From: Strigamia acuminata
Taxonomy: Eukaryota > Arthropoda > Chilopoda > Geophilomorpha > Linotaeniidae
Direction: 5' to 3'
NCBI GenBank assembly: GCA_949358305.1
Contig: OX442317.1
Span: forward strand, 8,746,186-8,810,185
Length of the DNA: 64,000 nt
Both the position numbers and the translations under genes were made by a program. Shown here piece after piece: positions 10,006 to 21,450 of the stretch. Every line of letters starts with the position of its first letter. The first letter of the stretch is position 1. The notes beneath the pieces are model-generated. The model ran no database searches. It was given only the letters and a program-made list of their open reading frames with translations, and was not told where the DNA came from.

Positions 10006-13000
10006 CAAAAAAATAAAAAAATATCCCATCCCCTCCAAAAAAAAAATAAAATAAAATAAAATAAAATAAAAAAAACACAAAAATCAATTTTTTTTTATTG
10101 TTTACTTTTTCAGTGACCCAAAAATCACCATTTTCCTTTCCCCCTATACATTATTGTATTTAAAAAAAAATGTCGCCCGTCCGATTTGAGCGCGGCCATT
10201 GGAGCGCACGAGTGACAGCATTTTTGTATATTTTTATCGGGTCGTGCACAGTGCAAATTAGTTAATGTGGCGTAACGAGTCGATGGCGTGGTTACGAGCG
10301 ACATTGGCAGCTGTCGCTGCAAAAGAGAGACGTAGGGGAGGTTCCATTTTGGGTCCATTGAACACTTCATCGTTTCCCCATTAGAGGATGCGAGTGGGAG
10401 GGTCAAGCGAGCGAGAGTGAGTCTTTGGAGGGAGAGAGGAAAAAGCGCGCACAAAAGACGAGTCGTCGAGTCGTTTATCGTTTCGGTTTCGATCGCCATT
10501 TTTCGAGTGCACAAAGAACGCCCTGCACCCCTGTGGGGTCACAACGACCCTACTTCTTGTTGATGAATGGAGAAAAGGATTGAGGTGCGCGTTCTCTCTG
10601 TGACGTCGTCGCCAGGGGGGCGCGCACCAACAACCGCAACCAGGTGTCCGACCGAACACACTATGAAAAATGAACTGCTTCAAGTCTTCATTAGAGCACA
10701 TTGTGGTGCCAACTTGATCCGCCACCCCTCCCCCCGCCCAATTTACCCCCGCACCCTCCATCCAGCGTCGTCAGGTCACTCGGATACCTTTACAAGAGGA
10801 AAATAAACCCACAAAACCGACCGTAATCGCCTTCTCACGTAACCGAGCAGCCACCGATACGCCCTTTAGCAGTGAAAGCCGAGAATGGGGTCCGTCAAGA
10901 ACACGACACCGAATTAATATAATCATTCGTCGAAAACTCGAAACGAAACCAACAAGCTAAATATGCTGGGTGGGCTTCTCCGCACTACAATAAATATTTA
11001 AAATAAATTGTATTGCATGTGTTGTTGTCAAATCAATGTTTTATACGTTGTTTTTCGTGCTTCTGTTGCGGCCTCGGAAGTGGTTACGTGGACGTGGCAA
11101 ACGGCCAAAACGAAGATTTTAAATATATAAAAAAAGAAATTCATTAACGGACTAAATGACCCGTTTATCGAGCAAATTGAACTGTGATCGGCAGCGGTCG
11201 CTGACCTCCTCTGCGAAGCCGGGATTGATTTCTGATTTTTACGACGTCTGTTTACACGGCGAGTGTTTCGCTTAAGATGAATGAATTTGCGATGCAGTCG
11301 AGTGTTTCGAGGAAGCGATGGATATAGGGTTACGCCCACCCATCGCTTCTCGAGAATAGAAAATTGATTGCGAGCGCGCGATTGGTCGCGCCACCTCGAC
11401 GCACCCACAACCCCTCGGGGCAGAGCGCCAATAGAGGCTCTTGATGAGTGCGAACAATGCGAGACGCGTTCATCGGCGCGGACATGCGAAGTGTCGCCGC
11501 CAGATGGTCGCGAGATGCGATCGGAGACAAATTGCAGCGCGAAAGATTGGCATCTTAACGCGCGCGCATATCTCATCGCGCGCCAGGTGAGACTGAGATG
11601 CGAGCGACGCCAGGAGACGCTCGAGAGAGGAATTGTAGGTGTTGATGATGATGCAGCGCGAGCAGCTGGTCTATCACCGGTTGGTTTATCACCGATTCAT
11701 CACTGAGAGTTTGGCGTGAAATGTGGTGGAAATTTGTTTGCTGTCGCATCTCAATCGCGATTGGTTAATCTTTTCCATTGACAATGGGGGGGGAGAGATG
11801 TGAATTGGTGTTTGGTCTAGTCTATTGCCTTCGCTCGGCTCCATTGCTCAATTTCCCAGCGTCCCCAAACTCCACCCCACTGCCACTGGGCCTGGGGTTT
11901 CTAATGAAGCAAATTGTCGTCGCAATAAAGATGTCACGCGGCCCTGGACGGCCCGACAAATGGCCCCAAAATGGCGTGGATTCCGTGGCCATGCAACCGT
12001 GGCGGGGGCAATCAAGTCGATTCGTTTTGCCCTTGCACTCCAATTACGTGCCATTTGCTGCTATAATGCCGCGGAGATGTGTTCCACGGGGTTCGGCTGC
12101 ACTGCACGACCTGCAACAATAAGCACATGCAAAATCATCGAGAGAGAAATTCTCTTTTTTAAAATTTGGTTTTAATTTTATTATTGATTTAATAAAGGAT
12201 TTTATTTTAATATAATTTCTACATTCCCTTAAACCACGTAACAATACTGTGTACAGAAGTCGACTGGAAATTTATTTTTATTTCTATTTTTTTTTTTAAA
12301 CGAACTTTAGTTTCCGGTGTAGTTTTTTGGGCCCTGATGCCCCGGATACAAGCGACATCTTTTTTTATTTTTGTTTTCTTTAACAAAGTTGGGAATAATA
12401 AGAAAGAAAACAAGTTGACCGCTTGTTTTTTCGAGTTGACATTGACATCAACATTCAACAATGGCATTTCGAACAAAATGAAGTCATTGAGATGTTTTGA
12501 GAAAAAAAAAAATTTTTTTTTTAAGACACCCTCCCACACTGACCCTGCAGGAGACACCCTTCAAGAGTCTAGGATTTCCTGCATTCGCGTCTCATTCATC
12601 ATTCGCGTTCCATAAGAGACTCGATTATTCCTCATTACCAAGTGCCATGTGACCTTTGAAGATCTCATTAGCTGCGTACAAAACTGGGTCTTCGGATGCG
12701 CGCAAAAAGCGACGATCGGTTGGAAATTAATGCCATTCTTTGTACACAAGCTCCACGTTTATATTTATATGTGTTCTTCAAAATTCATTACGAGCTAATG
12801 GATTTATGTGCGCGAATGGGCGTGCGTACTGCGTAGGTTTTGTTTTCAATCACGTTTTCGCTCCTCCGTGACTGTTCCGGGCAGAAATTCACTTCCAAAT
12901 TTGTATATTTGCAACATTTCCGAGCCTTTAGAAGGAATGCAATTTTAATTCGACGAGTGTGAATCAACAGCGCGGAATGCGCACGTGCAAAACGTCTGTT

Positions 13001-13329
13001 GTGCGCCAACTTCTGCACTGCACAAAAGATTTATACTTCACTGCAGCGCACACATACACATAACACCAACATTTTACACGCTGCTTGGATTTATGCAAAA
13101 TATGCAACATTTCAGTTTGACAATGAAAGAAATAAAAATTTAAAAATTTAAAAAAAGAATTTTTTTTCTTCTTTTTTTTGACTCTGAAGAGCGCCGGGGT
13201 CGCCAAGAGAGGGAAAAGTGATAATGGGGGTTCGCTTACGCTTTGCGATGTCTCACGATCCGTCCTCCCTCGCCCTCGCCCTCTCCACTTCTCCGCCCCT
13301 TCTTTTTTAAAAAAGAGCTTCTTTTCATG

Positions 13330-13387
13330 GTTTCCATAGAAACTGGAGAGAGAGAGAACTCAGAAACGGTTGGTTGCCCCTAGAAAC
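13330..13387. promoter_or_regulatory. Pair of RFX-type X-box motifs
   Basis: GTTTCCATAGAAAC (13330-13343) and GTTGCCCCTAGAAAC (13373-13387) both fit the X-box pattern and are 29 bp apart. They are candidate binding sites only. Confidence 0.3.
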
Positions 13388-14180
13388 GAAAGATGCACGC
13401 AACCGTGAACGTGCTTCTTCACTTAATCTCATCACCGCACGCCCAACCAATGGTCTTTGAGCCATTAAACCCCATCTTACTCGCTTTCCCGCCATGCAAA
13501 CCATGTTGGCTACTCCCTGTATGATTCAACGCGCGATTCTCTTTCATTTCTCCGAGCCGGGGTGCCGAGTAAACATGAAATGACGTCACCGGCGACATTT
13601 GCAACAAAAAAAATTATTAATAAGAAAATTATTAGTTTTAAAAATAAAAATCTTAAAAAATGTTATTTATTTTTTATTAATATTAAGCTGCCATTATGAA
13701 TTCATTGTAGTAATCAATTTATTTGACATGCAGCCATTTTTTTTTCTTTTTTTAATGTCTTAATTTTGCCCCGATTCATATTTCAATCATGGCGAGTCTA
13801 AATGAATTAAACGTAATGAAGATATGCACGGTCGGGCGTGGTGGCGCCATCATCTGCTTTATGCCACTAATCAATCTTAACGATCCACCGATCAAAAGAA
13901 GGATAAAAAAATAAAACAATAATAAAACTTCGTTTCAACGCATTTAAAAAATAAAAACAATTTTTTTTTTGCGACATCGCAATTGCGACTTCCCATACTC
14001 TTCAAAAACACATCGAAATCGACAGTATAGGAAACATCGGAACAAACATCACATATGTCAAGACTAGATTAAGCCTTTTTCTATATGCTGTTATTGTTAT
14101 AATAATGAGATGATGCGAGCTATATTGGCTTGCAAATGATAAAACGTATTAAGAAATGCGTTCCGGATACGAATACACGC

Positions 14181-14221
14181 AATTAAGTGCATTATTTAAC
14201 GTACAAATAATGTACTTAATT
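14181..14221. repeat. Short perfect-looking inverted repeat with TAAT-type cores
   Basis: AATTAAGTGCATTATT, a 9-nt loop, then AATAATGTACTTAATT: 15 of 16 positions pair. The arms contain homeodomain-type ATTA cores. It may be a cruciform or hairpin former or a composite binding site. Confidence 0.6.
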
Positions 14222-17200
14222 CCCCGAAATGCCATATATTGCGCAATACATTATAGAAACTACACTTTCGAGGTTGTGAAATTAAGTGAGGCGAGTGCGC
14301 GTCACATTAAGCACTCAATTTGAGCGGATTTGAGTGGACATAATTGCCGCCTAATTAACACCGTGACCTCCCTTTAGACGGATAAACAAAACGCAAACGC
14401 AATTAACGCATCTCGGGGTGTGTGGATTCCTCTCGTGGGACGTGGCTGTTTAGAGGCGCCAATCTACGTCGGGAAATTGTCTGGGGGTCCCCCTAGGTGG
14501 ACGCCATTTACCACCGGCGTCCAGCAGTGTGCGCAGGCACCACTAGTGAGCTCGTTAAGTCGTCACCTGTGATGAGCCCTGACAAGCATTGCGACACCTC
14601 GGGAGGATCCGTTGGGTGGCGGAACAAGGGGCTCGTTGTGGAAAATTGTAAAAACAATTGCGCTGCAAAAGGGGCCCATTCTAATTACACGTCCAGCAGC
14701 CGTTTTTCGAGCCTCGTAGCATTCCACTGGCCACTCGATGGAGGGGTCGGATGCTGAACCCGAGACCCACCCTCGATACATCACTCGGTTGGTATCTCCA
14801 ACTCAAACTGCCCCTCTGCTAAGACATTCCCGACCCCAGTCTTGGTTTTTAACGCCCTTTTGTGCCCGCTTCCACTTAGCAGGGGTCGTTAAAGGGTTGA
14901 AAACGACGCTAAACGCGTGTAATTTGGCTTATTTGTTGTTTTTTTGGGGGGTGGGGAAGAAATTGACGGGTGGAAAACATTTTTCGGTTGGTGCAATTGG
15001 AGAAATGGGGGTCAGTGAAGTCAGTGGTCATCTCTCTTTCTCCCTCGGATGCCACTGATGCGTGAAAGGTCATCTTGTCCGGTTGATACACAAAAGGAGG
15101 AGATCGGTGACCGAGAGACGCGGCTTATTCTGCTCGACTCGTTCGGGCTGTGTGTGGGCCTTGATCCAATCAAAATAACCCTTTTGCGCGGACCCCTTCC
15201 CGCGTTTTGGGTGCGGGGTCGCGAACGGGGACCCGGTTAATGGGATTTATCAAGTCGTTGCGTCTAGACGTTTTATCCGATGCGTTTTTGGTCAAGAAAA
15301 GGAGGCGAGCGTTTCAAAGTGTAATTTGTCTTTGGCCGTTAACGTTGAGGCCGCCATCGAATTACACAATCAATGCCGGAAGGAAATAGGAGCGGGCAGC
15401 TGTGCACGTGCACTAAATGAAGTTACCACACTTGGGTAATTGGGAGAATTTCTTGCAAAATGCTGCGCGACGTGTAAATAGAAAAACAAGGCTTGTTTTG
15501 CTAATCAGTTTAATTTGGTGGATGTGATAAATTGGTGGCTTGTTAAGCGAATTATGGGGACGTAAAAAGTGTGTATGGTGTTGCGAACGGAGGAGAATGG
15601 ATTGGGAGTGACAAGAAAATGTGGGAATAATGAATGGGATGATGGTGGAAAGGCTTTGGGCAGTTGTACGTGTGTGACATTGTGGACTGTGGATGGTGAT
15701 TCAGAGGTTTTGCGCGCTTGTTTGTTTGTTTGGAATTTGGAACTGAAATCATTAAAATTGGCCGTAAAAAGGTATTTGTGTGAGTCAGCGAGTGCTAGGT
15801 GGATGTATAGGCCTAATTTAGACTTGTTTGGCTGGTTCGAATGAATAAATTGCTTACTGTTTTCGAACGTTACACGAATGTTAAGTTGCTGCGGATTTTT
15901 GGGTGCGTTTGGTCGGGGATGAATGGGAGGGAAGATTCATTGCTGTTCACTGCAATGTTTGGAGATTTTGCAACAATTTAAACAGTGGTGAAAAACAAAT
16001 TTCAACAGTGGGTGGAAATTTTCAACAATGATTAAAATGTTCAATTTTGCAATTTTCAATATTATTTGCATATTTAGGGAAGTTTAGAGAACAAAGTTTT
16101 GCACCAACAATGGATTTTGGACAATTTTGGAACGTTATTTGCGTTTTCCAGACGTGTTGTCAAATTTAACACGAAAAAAAAATTAATGATGAAACAATTT
16201 GAAATTAAAAGCAGTTATGTTCATTTTTGAACTTAACAAAGAGAGCAAAATATTTTTCAAAACGTCTCGGAATAATGGCAGAAAACGTTAGCAATCATTT
16301 TGTCTTTGTTGTACCAAAAATGCAAAAGCACACAAAGCTAAAAATTTCAAACATCGAATAAAATCGTTAAACAAAAAACTAAACAATACGAAACAAAAAA
16401 TTCTCAACAATCCGAATTTTGAAACCACAAATCAAAGCAAACGATCGCTAAACGTGAAATAAAATATTCAGATCAGCCATTTAATGACAATCACTCATTT
16501 TCTTCCCTCTCCACACACTCTTTCCCGTCACTTTGTCCTCATTAACTATCGTGTTCGCATGATTAAATCACGATCCGATGCTAAATAGGGGTCCAAATTG
16601 GCGACAATCGAATGAATATAAATCAAATCGTGCAGCATGGCAACTGTCGAGACACCACTATATTATATTCCATTTCATTCTCCATCACGCTTTTTATTTT
16701 TCTTTCTTTCCCTTCCTTTATCAGACATGCCTCTTGAATGAGACCCGATCGAAAATCGAGATACGATTCACCAAACCTGACGTTAATTTACACATCCAGT
16801 ATTGCAAATCTCGCCCTTCCTCGACACGCAAAAACCCACGTCTGGAAAACTGCACAAATCACTCCCCAAAATTAAAAATTTTATTTAAAATAAAAATAAT
16901 AATTTTCAAAAAAATCAAAATTTTTACCTTTAGTATTTTTTTTTCTGTCTCAGAAAGGCCATTTGGCTGGAACAAGGTCCGAACGATAGGAGGAGCCGTG
17001 CTGAACGCCCAAGCAACTTCATCAAATCCTCGTGCTCACGAGGGGGTATGGAGGGACGCATTATGTGCAGCGCTTTGTTAGGCCACGATAGCCGTGTCCT
17101 GTAGGGCGTGCGTGGTTGTCGTTGATGAAATGGGGTTAGGGTTAGTCGGGGGGTGAGAAAAGCACTCGGAGTGGCTTGATCCTTCATCCATCTCGGTGAG

Positions 17201-18829
17201 TTTTCGATTTTGATGGACGAATAATTGATTATGCACGGAGAACGATGCGCGCTGCAACACCTGGTCGCGCGAACGCAGGTAGAATGGTAGAATGGCGCGA
17301 TTCATGAGACCAGCGAGGCGCATGCGACTGAAACGCGGCTTAATTAAATAAAAACATGGGGTGGAGTTTGGGGTTGGATCGGGATCGGGGTGGCATTTAC
17401 ACCTCCGTATAATCCCGCAGAATAACACGCGGGTGCGCGTTTCGCCGCGTTCGGCGCGAGAAAAGCCGGCCAACGTAAACACCGAGGGTCCGAGTGTGCA
17501 GCGCGCCGTCTTCGACCACTTCCCGCCCCCTTTCTTTTCAGCTCGATGGCGCCTGAGCAAACACTAAAGAGTGGAAAAGGGCAGCGGGAAAACATCTCGA
17601 AATCAAGTCGCCGGGACGCGGGACATGGGATACGGCTATTAGAATCAACATTTTAATGCTAATTTCCCCCCACAGGACCTCCGCGACCCCCGGGACAACA
17701 TTTTACACATTTTTTTTGTGAGAATCGACGTGACCGGTCAGTTTTTCGCCGCAAAATGACCAACAGAGACAAGAAAAAGTATTTTTTCGTGGAAATCGGT
17801 CAGTTTTTTGCTCAAAAATGACCCAAAAAATTTTTTTTTTTTATGAAAATCGACGTGTCCGGTCATTTTTTTGCAGAAAAATGACCAGAACTGACCATCA
17901 GGACCAACAAAACCGAAAAACGATTTTCTTGTGCTGGAATTTGCGTGTCCGGTGAAAACGAGCAACAACGGTGACAACAAAACCGATTTTTCCGTCGGGA
18001 CGAAGTTGGCGCCACTCGACGTGACTATGGCGACTGTGATGGAGATGTGTGTGTCTCTACCTTAAGACCCTTTCTTTCCGCGACAATGCGTACATCCCAT
18101 CCATCGTGTGGCGAACAATACCGGCGTCCACAGCGTCGTCGACACCCTACGGCGCGTCTGACAAAATTAACACATTATACGACGCTTGGATGGACTTGTT
18201 GCGGATTTTTTTTTCCGGTGGAGCTATGGGGGGGTCGGGAGGGGTTATTAATCGCAATAATGCAGGTGATTAATTTATTTTAATATTTCTTTATCTCGGC
18301 TGATTTACACGGGGGTTGCGAGACGCGCTTTTGGGTGTGGCGCGATTTTGTGTTGTCACATGGAAAAATTGATCTGTTTTTGCAATCTGTGTGTTATTTT
18401 TCTTGGCGTCCCTCTTCCATTGTCCACCTGACACAGGTTGCAACCACACATCATCAGGTGGGGGAGGTTTGTGCGGGGAGGGCGGGGGGGGGGGGGGGGT
18501 ACGGGTACGGGGAGAAACAGTTCGGGAGTAAGTTTTGACGTTTGACGAAACCACACAGTTCTTACGGTTGGGATTCTTTGTGAGGGTACGAGGAAAAGTT
18601 GGCCCCGTTGGACTTGGCTGGTGGTCTCGTGTCGCACGCTGCTCCGTATCAGATTCGAGCGTCAATCAAGTGGGCCGAGTGAAACCGATCAAGGACCACG
18701 ATAAAAAGGTCCCGGTTTTGAGGAGGGAAAAAATGGTTTTCGGGAGTATCGGAGTGAAGTGTGTCCGTGGATGGTTATAAATGTATGTGGGGGAATGGTT
18801 TTTGGGGTACGTTTAGAATTATGATTTTG
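14222..18829. other. Gene-free stretch
   Basis: Includes a CpG-rich patch at 17080-17600 and a G16 run at 18484-18499. Reading frames up to 167 codons occur on both strands but overlap one another and show no domain. No RNA gene was seen. Confidence 0.45.
18484..18499. repeat. Poly(G) run, 16 bases
   Basis: Sixteen consecutive G residues, followed by TACGGGTACGGGG. The + strand could form a G-quadruplex. The run length may be unreliable in sequencing. Confidence 0.85.
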
Positions 18830-18832
18830 TGA

Positions 18833-18900
18833 TGGATTTTTAATTTGATAAGATTAAATTTTTAATTTGATAAGATTAAATTTTTAATTTGATAAGTTTT
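18833..18900. repeat. 22-bp tandem repeat, three copies
   Basis: Units containing TTTTTAATTTGATAAGATTA repeat three times just before the larger T-rich minisatellite. Confidence 0.8.
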
Positions 18901-18904
18901 AATT

Positions 18905-19560
18905 TTTTTTTGGTAGATTTGTAATTTTTTTGGTAGGTTTACAATTTTTTTTGGTAGGTTTACAATTTTTTTTGGTAGGTTTACAATTTTTTTTGTGAAG
19001 TTTACAATTTTTTTTGGTAGGTTTACAATTTTTTTTGTGAGGTTTACAATTTTTTTTGGTAGGTTTACAATTTTTTTTGTGAGGTTTACAATTTTTTTTG
19101 TAGGTTTACAATTTTTTTTGTGAAGTTTACAATTTTTTGGGGGAAATTTACAATTTTTTTTGTGAAGTTTACAATTTTTTGGGGGAAATTTTCAATTTTT
19201 TTGGGGAAATTTTCAATTTTTTTGGGAAATTTACAATTTTTTTTGGGAAATTTACAATTTTTTGGGGGGAATTTACAATTTTTTTGATAGATTTACTTAT
19301 TTTTTGGTAGATTTTCAATTTTTTTCATAGATTTACAATTTTTTTGGTAGATTTATAATTTTTTTGGTAGATTTATAATTTTTTTGGTAGATTTACAGTT
19401 TATTTGATAAATTCACAATTTTGCTGATAAATTCACAATTTTGTTGATAAATTCACAATTTCGTTGATAAATTTACAATTTTGCAGATAAATGTACATAT
19501 TTTATTATTTTTCTGATAAAATTTACAATTTTGCAGATAAATGTACAAATTTTAGTATTT
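18905..19560. repeat. AT-rich minisatellite, 20-24 bp unit, about 30 copies
   Basis: Units of the type GGTAGGTTTACAATTTTTTT recur with many variants (GTGAAG, GGGGAAA, GATAAA replacing the first bases). The variant types are arranged in blocks, which suggests stepwise expansion along the array. Confidence 0.9.
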
Positions 19561-19599
19561 TATGACAAAATCAGAATTTTTGTGACGTAATCATAATTT

Positions 19600-19690
19600 T
19601 TATGACGACAAAATCACACATTTTTCATGATGACAAAATCACACATTTTTCATGATGACAAAATCACACATTTTTCATGATGACAAAACC
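19600..19690. repeat. 25-bp tandem repeat, about 3.5 copies
   Basis: Units containing ATGATGACAAAATCACACAT repeat directly after the T-rich array. Confidence 0.85.
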
Positions 19691-20999
19691 AAAATTTTTC
19701 ACGAAAAACAAAAATCCCAACCATTGTAACAACATTGTAACAACAAAATCAAAATTCCCAAAACAAAAACTCAAACAAAACCTAAAATAAAAAAAATAAA
19801 ACTCAAACTCCCTCTCGATTTCCCAACCCAACAACTTTGCACGCAAAAATCCCAACCACCAAAAAACTCGCAAGTGTAAATTTCCCCGGCCATCACTCCA
19901 TAAATCCCCACACACTTTGCGTGACTTACGATATGACTAATTCCTAATGTCTAATTACGATTTACAACACGGTGCCTGGAATCAGTCGTATCCCAGCCCA
20001 CACACGCATCTCAAACCCGCACCCCAGCAAACCCAACTCACCCCAGCAAACCCAACTCCTCACCCCATTTGATTCCCCATCCAGCTGCGTTTCGCGTTGG
20101 TCACCCCTGGTTTGCCACAATCCACTCCCACACATTTATTTTATTTTTTCGCAAGTAATTAAGAGGAATCATTCTGTTGGTGTAATGAGAGACGATATGA
20201 AAGGGAACGAGAGTAAAAGTCGCTTGACAAATGGGGTTCAACGTTTAAATGTGAAATTTTTTTTCACTCGTGTCCTCCCCCGCGTCTCTCGTCGTGCTTC
20301 TCGAGTTTCGCTATTAGCTGCCTTCATGGCGTTTTCCTCTTTATTAATTGATGTCAGAGGCCTTGCCAAGTGCTGATAATGCCTCGTTAGCGCCAAAACA
20401 AGCGAATTGAGGTTTCACTCGTCATTGCGCATGCGCGATCGACGCCGATGCACAATCGCGCGCACGCTTGTTGACGAAAATCGCGGGAGTTGGGAAAATG
20501 TTGTTAGTTTTGGTTTTTCTTTTTTTTATTGCGTTTTTCTCGCCGATGGTGTTTATTAATTTATCGTAATTCTCCCTAATGTATTTTATCGATTGTATCA
20601 TGTTATTTGTAATGCGATACGAGTCGACGTCTCGTCCGATGATATTTACATTTTTCTCGCCTTTTTTTCGCCGTAATTTGCAATATTTATCGAGATCGTG
20701 TAATCGTAATTTCGGCCATACTTCCTCTGACCTTTGCAAAAAAATCAACTTTTTTTATTTTTTCGATTAGATTTTGAAGTTTAGAATTACAAAATAATTT
20801 CCAAAAATCAAAAAAATATAAAAAAAATTAAAAATAATAATTTTTTTTTTGAAGCCAAAACATGAAATTTTTATATTAAAAATCAAAATTGCAAAAAAAA
20901 AAAATCTAAAAAAAAAAATTAAAAAGAAAAACAATTTAAGATGTTAACACGTTAAAACCAAGCCTGGCTCGCCGTAATGGAAAGTTAAAGAGGCCAGAT
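19691..20999. other. Gene-free stretch upstream of Emx
   Basis: AT-rich, with A/T homopolymers at 20800-20940. No coding or RNA gene signal was found. It may include distal Emx promoter sequence. Confidence 0.4.
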
Positions 21000-21450
21000 G
21001 TGCGCATGTGTGAACCAAACTGGCCAATTTTCTTCCTTTCCCTTCACGAGATTTTCTTTCTCTCTTCGACTTCGTTACAACGAGGTGTTTCTTTCCTGCC
21101 GCACTCGCCGTCCGCGGCGCTTCTCCGAGTCCCGTTTGGTGGCTGCGCGCTGCAGCGGCGCTCCCTTTCAATAGGAGGAGAAGCGCGAGCGAGGACGCGA
21201 TCCTCCACCAATCACGAGCTCGCATTAAGCGCCATCAGCATTTCTCGGGCGGTGCTAATTAACCTATCGGGATGCGGCGAGTGGAGGCCTAATTGCGTGC
21301 ACCCTCTCGTTCATGAAAGGCGGGAAACGGGACGAGAGACGGACGCCGACACCTCGGCTCAAAACCATGCAACGCCGACCCGTCTCTGTGCCAACCCGGA
21401 CCCACTAGCGAGCCCCCGAAGCGGCCCCTCGTCTCACCGTGCGCCGAGCC
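21000..21450 (+). promoter_or_regulatory. Probable Emx 5' UTR / promoter region
   Basis: The sequence just before the Emx ATG shifts from AT-rich to GC- and CpG-rich and stays so through exon 1. No convincing TATA box is seen close to the ATG. Reading frames crossing this segment are not like any protein I recognise. The role is inferred from position and base composition. Confidence 0.4.

Larger units (their letters stand above)
9596..14180. other. Gene-free stretch with CpG-rich islands
   Basis: Low-complexity (AAAATA)n lies at 10038-10080. CpG-rich patches lie at about 10160-10620 and 11340-11720, within AT-rich DNA. The many overlapping frames on both strands in these patches are a by-product of composition. 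Three X-box-like motifs are listed separately. No gene could be supported. Confidence 0.45.

Noticed and set aside
11028-11576. 182-codon minus-strand reading frame
   Set aside because: It overlaps several other frames in a CpG-rich patch, has an Arg/Ser-rich composition without domains, and includes low-complexity Phe/Ile translation of AT-rich DNA.
15780-15845. B-box-like GGTTCGAATGA
   Set aside because: There is no A-box and the last bases of the B-box are wrong.
17078-17560. 160-codon minus-strand reading frame
   Set aside because: It has no recognisable motif and overlapping frames on both strands; it is explained by GC-rich composition.
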